64,000 nucleotides of DNA from Bradyrhizobium sp. (GCF_004799405.1 NZ_SSMW01000143.1:1-64000); one strand, 5' to 3'; shown: positions 8,529 through 18,301, counted from the first letter of the stretch. The notes: a model not told the origin generated them from the sequence alone. Numbers and translations: made by a program.

Positions 8529-9103
8529 GGGCACCCCACGGTCGCAATCGACGGCATCGGCGCATCGCGCCTGGTCCGCGTCGCTACGCCAACCGGCGTA
8601 TCGTACAGCCGAAGCATCAGGGCATAGCGCTCGATGCCGCCGGTGGGGAGCCAGTTGCCGGCACGCGAGCGCGCCGCCACCCGCACCTCGAAGGCGCCGT
8701 CAGCCCCGCGGATGATTTCCTGGCTGGTGAAGCCGTAACGCTGCAGCGAGTTCGCAACCAGATGTCCTTTCCGGTCGTACAGCGTCAACGTCCAGAACCG
8801 CGCCGCCGGCGTGACGCCGCTGATGACCACGTCGCATCGCCCATCGAGCGCTCGCCTGCGGTCGTCGGTTGTCGCCGAGAATGCCACCCCGTCGCCGGTG
8901 CCGACCGGTAACTCGCCGCTGCGGGCGATCGAGGCGCGTGAATAAGGATCGACGTCGGCGGTGCCGGTCTTGGGCCGGGCGGTCCAGGCCCCGATCGTGA
9001 GCGTGCCGAGGTCGGTGCCGCGCGTTGCCGTCACCCATGTCGCGCCGATGCCGACAACGATGGCCAGCATCAGCGCCAGCAAGGTGATGAAGATCAGCCG
9101 CAC
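8525..9103 (-). CDS. DUF1214 domain protein
   Basis: 192 aa with an N-terminal membrane anchor (about 3-24) and a beta-rich domain containing FWTLTLYDRKGHLVANS and YALMLRLYDTPVGV, typical of DUF1214. It begins 3 nt after the stop of the penicillin-binding protein gene and its stop overlaps the DUF1254 start, so the three genes form one minus-strand operon. The pair is probably periplasmic and membrane-tethered; its substrate or role is not known. Confidence 0.75.
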   Translation of the reverse strand: MRLIFITLLALMLAIVVGIGATWVTATRGTDLGTLTIGAWTARPKTGTADVDPYSRASIARSGELPVGTGDGVAFSATTDDRRRALDGRCDVVISGVTPAARFWTLTLYDRKGHLVANSLQRYGFTSQEIIRGADGAFEVRVAARSRAGNWLPTGGIERYALMLRLYDTPVGVATRTRRDAPMPSIATVGCP

Positions 9104-9105
9104 GG

Positions 9106-11388
9106 CTAGTTCTTGAGCGGCGCGGGCGCAGCCGGGCTGCCTGGCGTTGCCGCGGCAAAGCTTTCCGGCAGTGCCGACGTGTTGGACGATAGCGGCTTGA
9201 CCGGCTTTGGCGGTTCGCCGGACGAGGTCTGTCCAACGGTCTTGGCGGCCTCGTCGAGCAGCTTTTCCACGTGCACCAGAATATCCGCGCCGCGCTTGGT
9301 CAGGACCGGCGGCGGCCCCGGCTTGATCTCGGGAGGTTTCGGCGCGCCGTTGGCCGCGATCGTCGCCGGGACGGCGGGAGCCGGAAGTTTGGTTCCGGCG
9401 CCAATGCCCGCGATCTCCTTGATCTCGACGCCTTGATGGGCCGCGACCATGATGTCGTGCCAGGTCTGGGCCGGCAGCGAGCCGCCGGTCATGCGGTTGG
9501 TTGCCGAATAATCGTCATTGCCGTACCAGACCGCGCAGGTGAAGTTACCGGTATATCCGACGAACCAGGCGTCGCGGTAGGCGTTGGTGGTGCCGGTCTT
9601 GCCGGCGGTCGGAATGCCGTCGAGGGCGGCGCGGCGCGCGGTGCCTTCGCTGACGACGTGGCTCATCATGCCCGCCATGTCGGCGGCAACCGATGCCGGA
9701 ATGGCCTGCAGCGGTTTCTTGCCGTCGCGGTCGAAACGCCAGACCAGGTCGCCGGCGCCGGTGCGAACTTCCAGTACCGCATGCGGCGTGACCGACTTGC
9801 CCTTGTTCGGGAACGTCGCATAGGCCACCGCATGCTCGAGCACGGTGACTTCGTCGGCGCCGATCGGCAGCGACGGCGTATCGGGCAGCGGGGCCTTGAT
9901 GCCGAAGCGGCGCGCCACTTCCACGATCTTGGCGCGACCGGCTTTCGGTCCGCCCTTGCCGCCGATGGCGATCGACAGTTTCACCGGAACGACGTTGATC
10001 GAGCGGGTGATCGCCTGCGTCAGCGTCACCGCGCCGGAGTAGGAGTGGCCGTAGTTCTGCGGACACCAGTTGCCGATGCAGACCGGACCGTCGACGATGA
10101 TCGAGGTCGGCTTGAAGCCGTTGAGCAGGGCCGTGGTGTAGACATAGGGCTTGAACGACGAACCGGGCTGCCGGTAGGCGTCCACCGCGCGGTTGAACTG
10201 GCTGGCGCCGTAGTCGCGGCCGCCGACCATCGCCCGCACGCCGCCGTCGAGGTCGGCGACCACGGTCGCGGCCTGGGTCGCGTGATAGTCGCGGCCGAAC
10301 TGGCGCAACTGGTTTTCGATGGCTTCTTCCGCGGCGCGCTGCACGTTCATGTCGATCGCGGTGCGGACCACGAACACCCGCTCGGTATAGGACTTCGGGA
10401 ACGTGTCGACCAGCTTGCGCATCTCGTCGAACGCCCAGTCGAGATAGTAGTTCGGCGAATTCTCGTCGCGGCGGTCGACCGCGGTGGCCGGATTGCGCCG
10501 GGCGCCGAACACCTGGCCCTCGGTCATGAAGCCGGCGTCGACCAGGTTGTCTAGCACCACGTTGGCGCGGGCGCGCGCGGCGGGCAGGTTGATATGCGGC
10601 GCGTATTTGGTGGGGGCCTTGAACAGCCCGGCGAGCATGGCGGCTTCGGCGAGATTGACGTCGCGCGCCGACTTGTTGAAATAGAAATGCGCCGCACCGT
10701 CGACGCCGAAGGTGCCGCCGCCCATATAGGCGCGATCGAGATAGAGTTTCAGGATCTCGTTCTTGGTCAGGCGCGTTTCCAGCCACACCGCGAGAAACGC
10801 TTCCTTCACCTTGCGCTCGATGGTGCGCTCGTTGTTGAGGAACAGGTTCTTCGCCAACTGCTGCGTGATCGACGAGCCGCCCTGGCGGACGCCACCGGCC
10901 TGCGCGTTGGTCAGCAGCGCGCGGAACGTGCCGGCGACGTCGATGCCGAAATGGTCGTAGAAGCGGCGGTCCTCGGTGGCGAGCGTCGCCTTGATCAGAT
11001 TGTCCGGAAAATCCTCCAGCGGAATCGAATCGTTGTGCTTGATGCCGCGGTTGCCGATCGGATTGCCGTAGCGATCGAGGAACGTGACCGCGAGGTCGGA
11101 TTTTTTCAGCCAGTCGTCGTCGGCGGTTTCGCGAAAGGCCGGCACCGCCAGCGCCAGCATCAGGATCAGGCCGCCGAGCCCGATGGTGGCGGCCTCCGAC
11201 AACGGCTCGATGAACACCCAGCGCTTCCAGCGGCCGACATAGAAGCGGTCCATAAAAGTCGAGAACCGTTCATAGAGCTCGCGCGCGCCGACGGCGGAAG
11301 AGAACAGCGTGGAGTCGATGCGCGCATCGAGATCCAGCAGGATGTGCCGGAACTTTTTCTTCCATTGCGGCGGTACGATCTGGCGCAC
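9106..11388 (-). CDS. Class A penicillin-binding protein (PBP1A family)
   Basis: 760 aa bifunctional peptidoglycan synthase. A cytoplasmic N-terminus leads to a membrane segment (about 75-95); the GT51 glycosyltransferase domain follows with ATEDRRFYDHFGID (catalytic Glu about 138) and GGSSITQQLAKNLFL. The transpeptidase domain has the SxxK motif GSSFKPYVY (Ser about 411), SIN (about 463) and KTGTT (about 596). The C-terminal 130 residues are a Pro/Ala/Lys-rich tail. It polymerises lipid II and cross-links stem peptides at the outer face of the inner membrane. It heads the operon with the DUF1214 and DUF1254 genes. Confidence 0.92.
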   Translation of the reverse strand: MRQIVPPQWKKKFRHILLDLDARIDSTLFSSAVGARELYERFSTFMDRFYVGRWKRWVFIEPLSEAATIGLGGLILMLALAVPAFRETADDDWLKKSDLAVTFLDRYGNPIGNRGIKHNDSIPLEDFPDNLIKATLATEDRRFYDHFGIDVAGTFRALLTNAQAGGVRQGGSSITQQLAKNLFLNNERTIERKVKEAFLAVWLETRLTKNEILKLYLDRAYMGGGTFGVDGAAHFYFNKSARDVNLAEAAMLAGLFKAPTKYAPHINLPAARARANVVLDNLVDAGFMTEGQVFGARRNPATAVDRRDENSPNYYLDWAFDEMRKLVDTFPKSYTERVFVVRTAIDMNVQRAAEEAIENQLRQFGRDYHATQAATVVADLDGGVRAMVGGRDYGASQFNRAVDAYRQPGSSFKPYVYTTALLNGFKPTSIIVDGPVCIGNWCPQNYGHSYSGAVTLTQAITRSINVVPVKLSIAIGGKGGPKAGRAKIVEVARRFGIKAPLPDTPSLPIGADEVTVLEHAVAYATFPNKGKSVTPHAVLEVRTGAGDLVWRFDRDGKKPLQAIPASVAADMAGMMSHVVSEGTARRAALDGIPTAGKTGTTNAYRDAWFVGYTGNFTCAVWYGNDDYSATNRMTGGSLPAQTWHDIMVAAHQGVEIKEIAGIGAGTKLPAPAVPATIAANGAPKPPEIKPGPPPVLTKRGADILVHVEKLLDEAAKTVGQTSSGEPPKPVKPLSSNTSALPESFAAATPGSPAAPAPLKN

Positions 11389-11677
11389 TGGTGCCCGTTT
11401 TCCGAAGTTCGTAAGCGCTCAAGCGCCCGGCCGGGCACCGTTGAGACGTCTTGCGGGAATGTTGCGGCAAACCCAAGGCGCTTTTGCGCGTCCGGGCGAC
11501 TCCGTGAGTATTTAGCCGAGCGGGGGCCATAAACCAATGGCTGGGCTTGTGATTTTGATGGGCAGGGATAATGCCGCCGGGACTTTTACCCGGCCGTGAA
11601 TCACCCCACTTGCACCTTGGCCGCCGCTGCCCCTAGAAGGGCTTGAGCTTGCCGTCGTATGCAAACCCCAGGGGTTC

Positions 11678-12187
11678 ATGACCATCCGTTCCCAGCCGCC
11701 CTCCAATCAAGAGGGATTCTTTTGGAAAACCAAGACGTTGGAGGAAATGTCTAACGCCGAGTGGGAGAGCCTGTGCGACGGCTGCGCGCGCTGCTGCCTT
11801 GAGAAGCTGGAAGACGAAGATACCGGCAAGATCTATTTCACCCATGTTTCCTGCAAGCTTCTGGATGCCGGTCTATGTGCCTGCAAGGATTATGCGAACC
11901 GGTCCGATCAGGTTCCCGACTGCGTCCGGCTGACGCCGGCCAATGTCCGCACCCTGAACTGGCTGCCGCCGAGTTGCGGCTACAAGCTCGTGGCCGAAGG
12001 CCGCGATCTGTATTGGTGGCACCCGCTGGTATCGGGCGATCCCAATACGGTGCATGAAGCCGGCGTGTCGGTGCGCGGGCGGGTGCAGGGAACCGAGAAT
12101 GAGGTCGCCGACGCTGATCTCGAAGATCACATCGTGCAATGGCCGGCGCAATTGCCCAAGCGCGCCCGCCTCAAAAGGCGGCCGTAA
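11678..12187 (+). CDS. UPF0260 (YcgN) family cysteine-cluster protein
   Basis: 169 aa. It shows the family signature: FFWKTKTLEEM near the N-terminus, then a Cys-rich block CDGCARCCLEK (about 32-42) and further Cys at CKLLDAGLCACKDY, matching the CxxCxxCC zinc/iron-sulfur binding cluster (YkgJ/YcgN family). Aromatic LYWWHPLVSGD follows. The protein is soluble and widespread in proteobacteria; its reaction is not established. It stands alone between two divergent or separate units. Confidence 0.85.
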   Translation: MTIRSQPPSNQEGFFWKTKTLEEMSNAEWESLCDGCARCCLEKLEDEDTGKIYFTHVSCKLLDAGLCACKDYANRSDQVPDCVRLTPANVRTLNWLPPSCGYKLVAEGRDLYWWHPLVSGDPNTVHEAGVSVRGRVQGTENEVADADLEDHIVQWPAQLPKRARLKRRP

Positions 12188-12343
12188 TCCCGACCGCGCC
12201 GAATTGAAGCATCACGCGGTTGCGATGGTACCCTCGCGGGATGCACCCATGCACGCAACCCGCTGCCGCGGCTTGGATTTGCCCCCTACATTACCGTTGA
12301 GACATTGATTCCGCGCCACCCGCGCATCGCCAAACAAGTCTGC

Positions 12344-13921
12344 ATGAACAAGCACCAGCGCCAAAGCCCCCATCCGGCTGCCCGACAGACATTGTCCGAT
12401 GCGATCGAGCGCGACCTGTCGGAGATGCCGACGGAGGTCATCGCCATCAGCGATGCGCCGCCGATCGCGCCGCGGGCGCCGATGACGCAAGGCGAAATCC
12501 GCACCATCCTGATGAGCCTGATGCTGACGATGTTTCTGGCCGCACTCGACCAGACCATCGTCGCCACGGCGCTGCCGACCATCGGTCGGCAATTCCAGGA
12601 CGTCTCCAGCCTGTCATGGGTGATTACGGCCTATCTGTTGGCGTCGACCGCGGTGGCGCCGGTGTTCGGCACGCTCAGCGACATCTACGGCCGCCGCGCC
12701 ATGATTGTCACAGCCCTCACCCTGTTCATCGCCGGCTCCTTGTTATGCGCATTGGCGCCGAACCTGCCGGTCCTGATTCTGGCGCGTGGCCTGCAAGGTC
12801 TCGGCGGCGGCGGCATCCTGCCGATCGTGCAGACCATAATTTCGGACCTGGTGACCCCGCGCGAGCGCGGTCAATACCAGGCCTATTTCAGCGGGGTATG
12901 GGTCGCGGCCGGCATCGGCGGTCCGATCCTCGGCGGCGTGTTCGCCGAGCATCTGCACTGGTCGATGATCTTCTGGATCAACCTGCCGCTCGGGCTTGCC
13001 TCGCTGGCGCTGCTGCTGCCGAGGATGGCCAAGATCCCGGTGTTTCACCGCAGGCGCAAGGTCGACTGGCTCGGCGGCCTGCTGCTGATGGCTGGCGCCG
13101 TGGTTTTCATGCTGGTGCTGACATGGGGCGGCAACCGTTATCTCTGGCTGTCGCCGGTCATCCTGGCGATGCTGGGTTCGTCGGTTGCCCTTACGCTTGC
13201 CTTCGTGTGGCATGCCGGAAACGCCGAAGAGCCGTTCCTGCCGCTGCCGCTGATGGGCGGCACCGTCGTGCCGTATGCGATGGCCGCCGGCGGTTGCGCG
13301 ATGGGGGCGATGGTGGGGCTGACCGTGCATCTGCCGCTGTATTACGAGATGGTCTATCACCTCAGTGCCAGCGAGGCCGGCCTTGCGCTGATTCCGCTGG
13401 CGGCCATTTCGACCGGCGGTGCCGCGATCGCCGGCCAGACCATGGCGCACGCCAGACACTACAAGCGCGTCGCGATCATCGGGACGTCGTGCGCGGCGGT
13501 GGCGGGGGCCGCAATGGCGCTGATGGCGATGCCGCTATGGGTGCTGCTGGCGTTGCTGTCGGTGTTCTCGCTGGGCCTTGGTACCGCGTTTCCGATCAGC
13601 GTGGTCTCGATCCAGAATTCGGTGGTGCGCGCGCAAGTCGGCACCGCCACCGGTGCAATGAATTTCTTCCGCGCGCTGATGGCGTCGTTCATGGTGGCGG
13701 CGTTCTCCGCCATCCTGCTGATGGCGCTGGGCGCAGATATTTCGCTGAGCGGAGAGCATCGCGGCCCCGTGAGCTCGATTCCGGCCGCCGACATGATCAT
13801 GGCGTTCCGCTACGTGTTCGCCGCCGCAGCGGCCCTGCTCGCCGGCGCCTCGCTGAGCTTTATCCTGATGGAAGAAAAGCCGCTGGCCGGCCCGGCAAGG
13901 CCGGTAGAGCTGGCGGAGTAG
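12344..13921 (+). CDS. MFS multidrug exporter, DHA2 (EmrB/QacA) family
   Basis: 525 aa from the ATG at 12344. After a hydrophilic N-terminus of about 55 residues, 14 membrane segments are expected. Signature motifs are LDQTIVATALPTIG in the first helix, the loop motif GTLSDIYGRRAMI between helices 2 and 3, and motif C, GIGGPILGG, in helix 5. These antiporters use the proton gradient to expel drugs or other amphipathic compounds; the substrate cannot be read from the sequence. No membrane-fusion (EmrA) gene is adjacent, so it probably works alone in the inner membrane. Confidence 0.88.
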   Translation: MNKHQRQSPHPAARQTLSDAIERDLSEMPTEVIAISDAPPIAPRAPMTQGEIRTILMSLMLTMFLAALDQTIVATALPTIGRQFQDVSSLSWVITAYLLASTAVAPVFGTLSDIYGRRAMIVTALTLFIAGSLLCALAPNLPVLILARGLQGLGGGGILPIVQTIISDLVTPRERGQYQAYFSGVWVAAGIGGPILGGVFAEHLHWSMIFWINLPLGLASLALLLPRMAKIPVFHRRRKVDWLGGLLLMAGAVVFMLVLTWGGNRYLWLSPVILAMLGSSVALTLAFVWHAGNAEEPFLPLPLMGGTVVPYAMAAGGCAMGAMVGLTVHLPLYYEMVYHLSASEAGLALIPLAAISTGGAAIAGQTMAHARHYKRVAIIGTSCAAVAGAAMALMAMPLWVLLALLSVFSLGLGTAFPISVVSIQNSVVRAQVGTATGAMNFFRALMASFMVAAFSAILLMALGADISLSGEHRGPVSSIPAADMIMAFRYVFAAAAALLAGASLSFILMEEKPLAGPARPVELAE

Positions 13922-14018
13922 GGCGCAGCCCTGCTCAGGGCCTCTCGGTGGCTATCAATCGGCCCGGAATTCATTTAACAGCGGCCGCAGCAGACATCGA
14001 TATTCGAAGGAGCCGGTC

Positions 14019-14240
14019 ATGAGCAAACCCAGCATCGAACAGGCACGAATGGGCACCGAGGGCATCGCCTTTTGCATCGCGCGGACCCTGATCGAGCGCG
14101 ACCCGTCGCTGAAGGCGCCGATGCGCGCCAATTTGCGCAAGATGTGGGAACTGCTGGAGGAGCGCGAAGACCACGGTGCCGCCGACATGGTCGACGTCAT
14201 GATCAAGGCGCTTAACGATCCCGCATTTTTCAAGCCTTGA
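14019..14240 (+). CDS. Small conserved hypothetical protein (73 aa)
   Basis: Start supported by AAGGAG 9 nt upstream. The 73 residues are predicted helical (FCIARTLIERDP, ANLRKMWELLEERED, MVDVMIKALND) with no signal or membrane segment. I know of no characterised family. It ends 34 nt before the convergent ThDP enzyme; the spacer has a weak hairpin (TCCGGG...CCCGGA, 14242-14268) without a U-tract. Confidence 0.6.
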   Translation: MSKPSIEQARMGTEGIAFCIARTLIERDPSLKAPMRANLRKMWELLEEREDHGAADMVDVMIKALNDPAFFKP

Positions 14241-14273
14241 GTCCGGGCGTGGGTCGTATCGACCCGGAATTTC

Positions 14274-15908
14274 TCAGGTTCCCGGCCGCGAAACCTCGGT
14301 CTCCTTGGAGGTGATGAACTCCAGCAGCACCGGAATGCCTTCCTTGGTTTTGGCGATGCCGCGCTTGATCGCCGGGATGATGTCTTCCGGTTTGGTCACC
14401 CGCTCGCCATAGCCGCCGAAGGCGCGCGCCATCGCGGCATAGTCGCCGGAAATATCGGTCGCGCGGTATTTCTCGGTCGAGATCGGCATCACCTTCAATT
14501 CGATCGCCATGCTGAAATTGTTCAGCAAGATCGACATGATCGGAATCCGCTCGCGTACCGCGGTCTCGAAATCCATTCCGGTAAAGCCGATCGCCGCATC
14601 GCCCCAGACATTGATGCAGAGCTTGTCGGGCTTGGCGAGCTTGGCGCCCAGCGCCAGCCCCAGCCCGTAACCGAGCTGCGTGGTCTTGCCCCAGCCGATA
14701 TAGGACAGCGGCTCGACCGCTTTCCAGAACGGCGAGAGCTGGTCGCGCGGGCTGCCGGCGTCATGGGTGATGATGGTGTTGTGGATGTCGACGGTCTGCT
14801 GCAGGTCCCAGAGCACCCGATAGGGGTTGAGCGGCGCGTCGTTGTGGGTCAGCTTCGGCATCCATTTTGCCAGCCATTCCTTGTGCGAGGCCGCGATCTC
14901 GGCGGCGACGGCTTTGGCGTCGCGGTCGGATGTGACGCTGTTGCCGATCTCTGCCAGCAGCGCGTCGAGCACCAGCCCGGCATCGCCGACCAATCCGATC
15001 CTGGCTTCGACGTCCTTGTTGAGATGCGCCGGATCGATCGTCGAATGGATGATGGTCTTGCCCTTGGGCATGCCGACCGCGAACGACGTTTCGGTGAAGG
15101 AGCAGCCGATGCCGAAGATGACGTCGGCTTCGGCCAGAAACTTCGGCACCGCGCGCGGCATCGCCACGCCGCCGGAGCCGAGCGACAGCGGGTGTGTCTC
15201 GGGGAAGGACGACTTGCCGCCGAGGCTGGTGCAGACGGGAATGGCGAGCTTTTCGGCCAGCCGTTTTAATTGCGGCCACGCCTTGGCGTAGTGCACGCCC
15301 TGGCCGGCATAGATCACCGGACGCCTGGCGTTGACCAGCAGCGCCGCGGCTTCCTTGATATGTACGGGGTCCGCGCCGTAGCGGGTGCGCAACACCGGCG
15401 TATAGTTCAGGGGCTCCGGCACCTCCTCATTCCACATGTCGGCCGGGATTTCCACGATCACCGGCCCGCCGCGGCCGTTTTTCAGCTTGGTGAAGGCGCG
15501 CCGGAAGATGTTGCCGACTTCAGCGGCGACGTTGATCGGCTCGGTCGACTTCGCAAACGCCTTCATGGCCTGGCTGGAATTGAAGTTCGGCTCGATATTC
15601 GCAAGCCGCCGCGCATAGCCCATCGGCAGCACCAGCACCGGCACGGATTCGCCGTAACACTGCGCGACGCCGCCCATCGCATTCTCCGAGCCCGGACCGT
15701 GCTGCATGCAGAAGGCGCCGATGGTGTGTCCGGAACTGAGCCGGGAGATCGCATCCGCCATGTGGATGCCGATGCGTTCCTGCCGCACCATCACGGGACG
15801 GATGTCGGCGGCGGCGGCGTGTTCAATCAGATGATTGACCGGGTAGCCGCAAAGGATCTCGATACCTTCGCGCTTCATGATTTCCGCAATGGCGGTGCCG
15901 AGTTTCAT
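14274..15908 (-). CDS. ThDP-dependent enzyme, acetolactate-synthase-like
   Basis: 544 aa from the ATG at 15908 (GGGGAGAG ahead). It has the three-domain architecture of acetolactate synthase/benzoylformate decarboxylase relatives: an N-terminal PYR domain with the cofactor-activating Glu44 in VRQERIG, a central domain (about 185-320), and a C-terminal PP domain with GDAAIGFTGMDFE...LLNNF, the GDG-x-NN diphosphate motif with Ala in place of the usual Gly. FAD-binding features of true AHAS are not obvious and no small subunit is nearby, so a catabolic decarboxylase or carboligase is as likely as branched-chain synthesis. It is distinct from the oxc gene at 49084-50820. Confidence 0.8.
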   Translation of the reverse strand: MKLGTAIAEIMKREGIEILCGYPVNHLIEHAAAADIRPVMVRQERIGIHMADAISRLSSGHTIGAFCMQHGPGSENAMGGVAQCYGESVPVLVLPMGYARRLANIEPNFNSSQAMKAFAKSTEPINVAAEVGNIFRRAFTKLKNGRGGPVIVEIPADMWNEEVPEPLNYTPVLRTRYGADPVHIKEAAALLVNARRPVIYAGQGVHYAKAWPQLKRLAEKLAIPVCTSLGGKSSFPETHPLSLGSGGVAMPRAVPKFLAEADVIFGIGCSFTETSFAVGMPKGKTIIHSTIDPAHLNKDVEARIGLVGDAGLVLDALLAEIGNSVTSDRDAKAVAAEIAASHKEWLAKWMPKLTHNDAPLNPYRVLWDLQQTVDIHNTIITHDAGSPRDQLSPFWKAVEPLSYIGWGKTTQLGYGLGLALGAKLAKPDKLCINVWGDAAIGFTGMDFETAVRERIPIMSILLNNFSMAIELKVMPISTEKYRATDISGDYAAMARAFGGYGERVTKPEDIIPAIKRGIAKTKEGIPVLLEFITSKETEVSRPGT

Positions 15909-16261
15909 GCCGATCTCTCCCCGTTTCGGCCGATGTTGGGCTCGGCCCGTGGCGGACAGTTGGAACAGGAATCCATCGCCCGGTAAAGCGCGTGTACCGC
16001 CTGTATTGGCGAGGTTCTGGTATCTCGTTTTGCATTCCGATGCCAAGGGACGATGCCGGGGCACGGGCGGAGTCGTCCGCAAAACCCATGTCCGGCGGGC
16101 TTGCTCGTTTTCGCAGTGCAACCTTTGCGCCCGGAGAAAACCCACGGTCGCCTTAATTGATTGTTCAGCGTGTTCGTCAACACCCTCGCAACCAATCAGG
16201 CTTAATTTCGCCCACGGGATGGGCGCGGAAGAATCCGCATGTCCGGCAACAGGAGTTTCGG

Positions 16262-16426
16262 ATGCGGCCGCTGGTTTTCAGATTCTTGCGCGATCAATCC
16301 GGCGCCACCGCGATCGAATATTGCCTGATCGCCACCGGCATCGCCTTTGCGATCATCGCCACCGTCCAGGGCATCGGCCCGCAGCTCAGCACCAAATTCA
16401 CCGCGGTCAACAATTCGCTGAAATAA
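16262..16426 (+). CDS. Flp-family type IVb pilin
   Basis: 54 aa, start behind AGGAG. The short charged leader (MRPLVFRFLRDQSG) ends before ATAIEYCLIATGIAFAIIAT: a Gly/Ala cleavage point for a prepilin peptidase, the conserved Glu five residues into the mature chain, and the Tyr after it. The C-terminus STKFTAVNNSLK is typical of rhizobial Flp pilins. The residue after E-Y is Cys instead of the usual Gly. No tad/cpa assembly genes are in the window, so this is an orphan pilin gene that would depend on a locus elsewhere. Confidence 0.85.
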   Translation: MRPLVFRFLRDQSGATAIEYCLIATGIAFAIIATVQGIGPQLSTKFTAVNNSLK

Positions 16427-16475
16427 GCCTTGGCCGGCGGTCACGGTCGGGACGGCGGCAGCAATTGCCGCCGGG

Positions 16476-16712
16476 TCAGCGTTTTGGTTGATCTCCGTTC
16501 AGCGCCCGCATCATGCCGATGCGCGCGAACATCAGCCAGCCGCCGCCGGTCTCGGCGGCGTTGATCAGGTTTTCCACCGCGACCTGCCAGTGCGGCTGCT
16601 GCTGGAGGTCGTGCGGCAAGTTCATGATGTAGTCGGCGGCGTGCTGCAGCGTGACGAGGGCGCGGTCGCCGCCAAGCTTGATCGGTTCGTCGAATTGCGT
16701 CGACCACGGCAT
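16476..16712 (-). CDS. DUF982 domain protein
   Basis: 78 aa. Layout of the DUF982 family, small Rhizobiales proteins: a N-terminal strand (FDEPIKLGGDRALVTLQ), a helix with the aromatic ADYIMNLP, then a helix-turn-helix-like C-terminal half (HWQVAVENLINAAETGG...RIGMMRAL). The role is unknown. It begins 66 nt after the end of the Ku gene on the same strand. Confidence 0.6.
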   Translation of the reverse strand: MPWSTQFDEPIKLGGDRALVTLQHAADYIMNLPHDLQQQPHWQVAVENLINAAETGGGWLMFARIGMMRALNGDQPKR

Positions 16713-16778
16713 CTCAAGCCTGACGTTGCAGGCGGCCCAAGCCAGGAATGTTCGCGCGTCGCTTCCCGCGCCGGCGCA

Positions 16779-17744
16779 TCAGCCGGCCTTTTTCGACCGC
16801 GCCGCAGCGCGCAACGGCTTTGGCGCCTTCTTTGGCGCCGGCACCCTGGTTTCTTCCCTGGCCGCGCCCTTGCCGCTGATCGGCAGCAGCATCTCGCGCT
16901 GGCCGGCGGCGGCCTTGCGCGGCTTCTTGCCCTTGGCTGCCTTGGCCGGGGCAGGGGAGGACCGCTTCTCGCTGGCGAGGCTGCGCTTTAACGCATCCAT
17001 CAGGTTGATGACGTTGCCGCCGGTTTTCGGCGCGGGCTTTGCCGCGGTGGGCAGGCCGCTGCGCTTCTGGTTGATGAGATCGATCAGCGCGGATTCGTAG
17101 CGGTCCTCGAACTGCTCGGGGTCGAACGAGCCGGATTTCTGTTCGACGATGTGTTTCGCCAGATCCAGCATGTCCTTGGTGACCTTCACGTCCTGGATGT
17201 CGTCGAAATATTCCTTTTCGCTGCGCACCTCGTAAGGGTAGCGCAGCAGCGTTCCCATCAGGCCCTTGCCGAGCGGTTCCAGCGCGATGATGTGCTCGCG
17301 ATTGGTCAAAACCACGCGGCCGATCGCGACCTTGTTCATGCTGCGGACGGTTTCGCGGATCACCGCGAAGGCGTCATGGCCGACCTTGCCGTCGGGCACC
17401 AGGTAATAGGGCCGGATCAGATAGCGGTTGTCGATATCGGTCTTGGGGACAAATTCGTCGATCTCGATGGTGCGTGTCGACTCCAGCGCGATGTCCTCAA
17501 GCTCTTCCTTCGATACCTCGACATAAGTGTCGGTATCGACCTTGTAGCCCTTCATGATGTCGTCGGCCGCGACTTCCTCGCCGGTGTCGGCATCGACCTT
17601 GGCATATTTGATGCGATGGCCGGTCTTGCGGTTGATCTGGTTGAAGGAGACCTTCTCGGTATCCGACGTCGCCGGATACAGGGCGACCGGGCAGGTCACG
17701 AGCGAAAGGCGTAAAAAGCCTTTCCAGTTGGCGCGGGGGGCCAT
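16779..17744 (-). CDS. Ku protein, non-homologous end joining
   Basis: 321 aa. Starts APRANWKGFLRLSLVTCPVALYPAT and runs through the Ku core (about 1-255) with FNQINRKTGHRIKY, EFVPKTDIDNRYLIRPYY and GRVVLTNREHIIALEP. The last 65 residues are a Lys/Ala/Arg-rich tail typical of bacterial Ku, used for DNA threading. The homodimer rings broken DNA ends and recruits the ligase LigD; no ligD lies in the window, as is common where several ku genes are dispersed in rhizobia. Confidence 0.93.
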   Translation of the reverse strand: MAPRANWKGFLRLSLVTCPVALYPATSDTEKVSFNQINRKTGHRIKYAKVDADTGEEVAADDIMKGYKVDTDTYVEVSKEELEDIALESTRTIEIDEFVPKTDIDNRYLIRPYYLVPDGKVGHDAFAVIRETVRSMNKVAIGRVVLTNREHIIALEPLGKGLMGTLLRYPYEVRSEKEYFDDIQDVKVTKDMLDLAKHIVEQKSGSFDPEQFEDRYESALIDLINQKRSGLPTAAKPAPKTGGNVINLMDALKRSLASEKRSSPAPAKAAKGKKPRKAAAGQREMLLPISGKGAAREETRVPAPKKAPKPLRAAARSKKAG

Positions 17745-18037
17745 GGCGATACTCCGAAACGCAACAGACGGCGATGCAGCAGACGACCCGGAACGATACC
17801 ACCGGGAAACCCGGATTCAAGGCGCGCGGGCCGGGAATCTCCCAACGGCGTTAACCGAGACGAGGCCGGTTGGTTGCCTGCCGGATTTGAGGGATTGGAA
17901 CGCCGCCATCGCGGGCTTTTCGGGGGTCCGGACGCGACCCCGCAGGCCGCGAGAACCGGAACATCGCTCCCGATCATGCGTTGCTTTCGACAGGTTGTGC
18001 CGCAAGGCATCGCCGCGACTTTTGGATCGAGGTACCC
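17745..18037. other. Spacer, no gene seen
   Basis: Divergent spacer of 293 bp between the Ku gene and a 50-aa membrane protein. I see no RNA gene, strong hairpin or operator-like repeat in it; it presumably holds the two divergent promoters. Confidence 0.4.
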
Positions 18038-18190
18038 ATGGCAACACATCAACAGGGCCGGATCGTCGAAACCCCGACCGAAGCACGCCAGGCCGAGCCG
18101 GGCCCCTCGGTGCTTGCTCTCCTGACCGTCTCGACCGGGCTGACGGTACTGATCCTCGGCGTGCTCTGGTTCGTGTTCTTCCGCACCTGA
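18038..18190 (+). CDS. Small single-span membrane protein (50 aa)
   Basis: Starts MATHQQGRIVETP with GAGG 7 nt ahead. A hydrophilic N-terminus is followed by one hydrophobic helix at about 25-48 (LALLTVSTGLTVLILGVLWF) and a FFRT end. It resembles other small one-helix proteins in rhizobia for which no role is known. Confidence 0.55.
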   Translation: MATHQQGRIVETPTEARQAEPGPSVLALLTVSTGLTVLILGVLWFVFFRT

Positions 18191-18301
18191 GGTGCCGCGA
18201 CTATTCCGGCAAACCGGTTTACCCAGGCCGGCCGGCGGGTTGATAGTCTGGATCGATTGGAATAGCACCCTCCCGGATTTTGCCGGGAATGCAGCCGCCG
18301 T

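Noticed and set aside
9271..10554. 427-codon plus-strand frame opposite the penicillin-binding protein
   Set aside because: Antisense shadow; the minus strand encodes all PBP motifs.
14242..14268. Hairpin between the 73-aa gene and the ThDP enzyme as a terminator
   Set aside because: The stem is short and neither side has a run of U.
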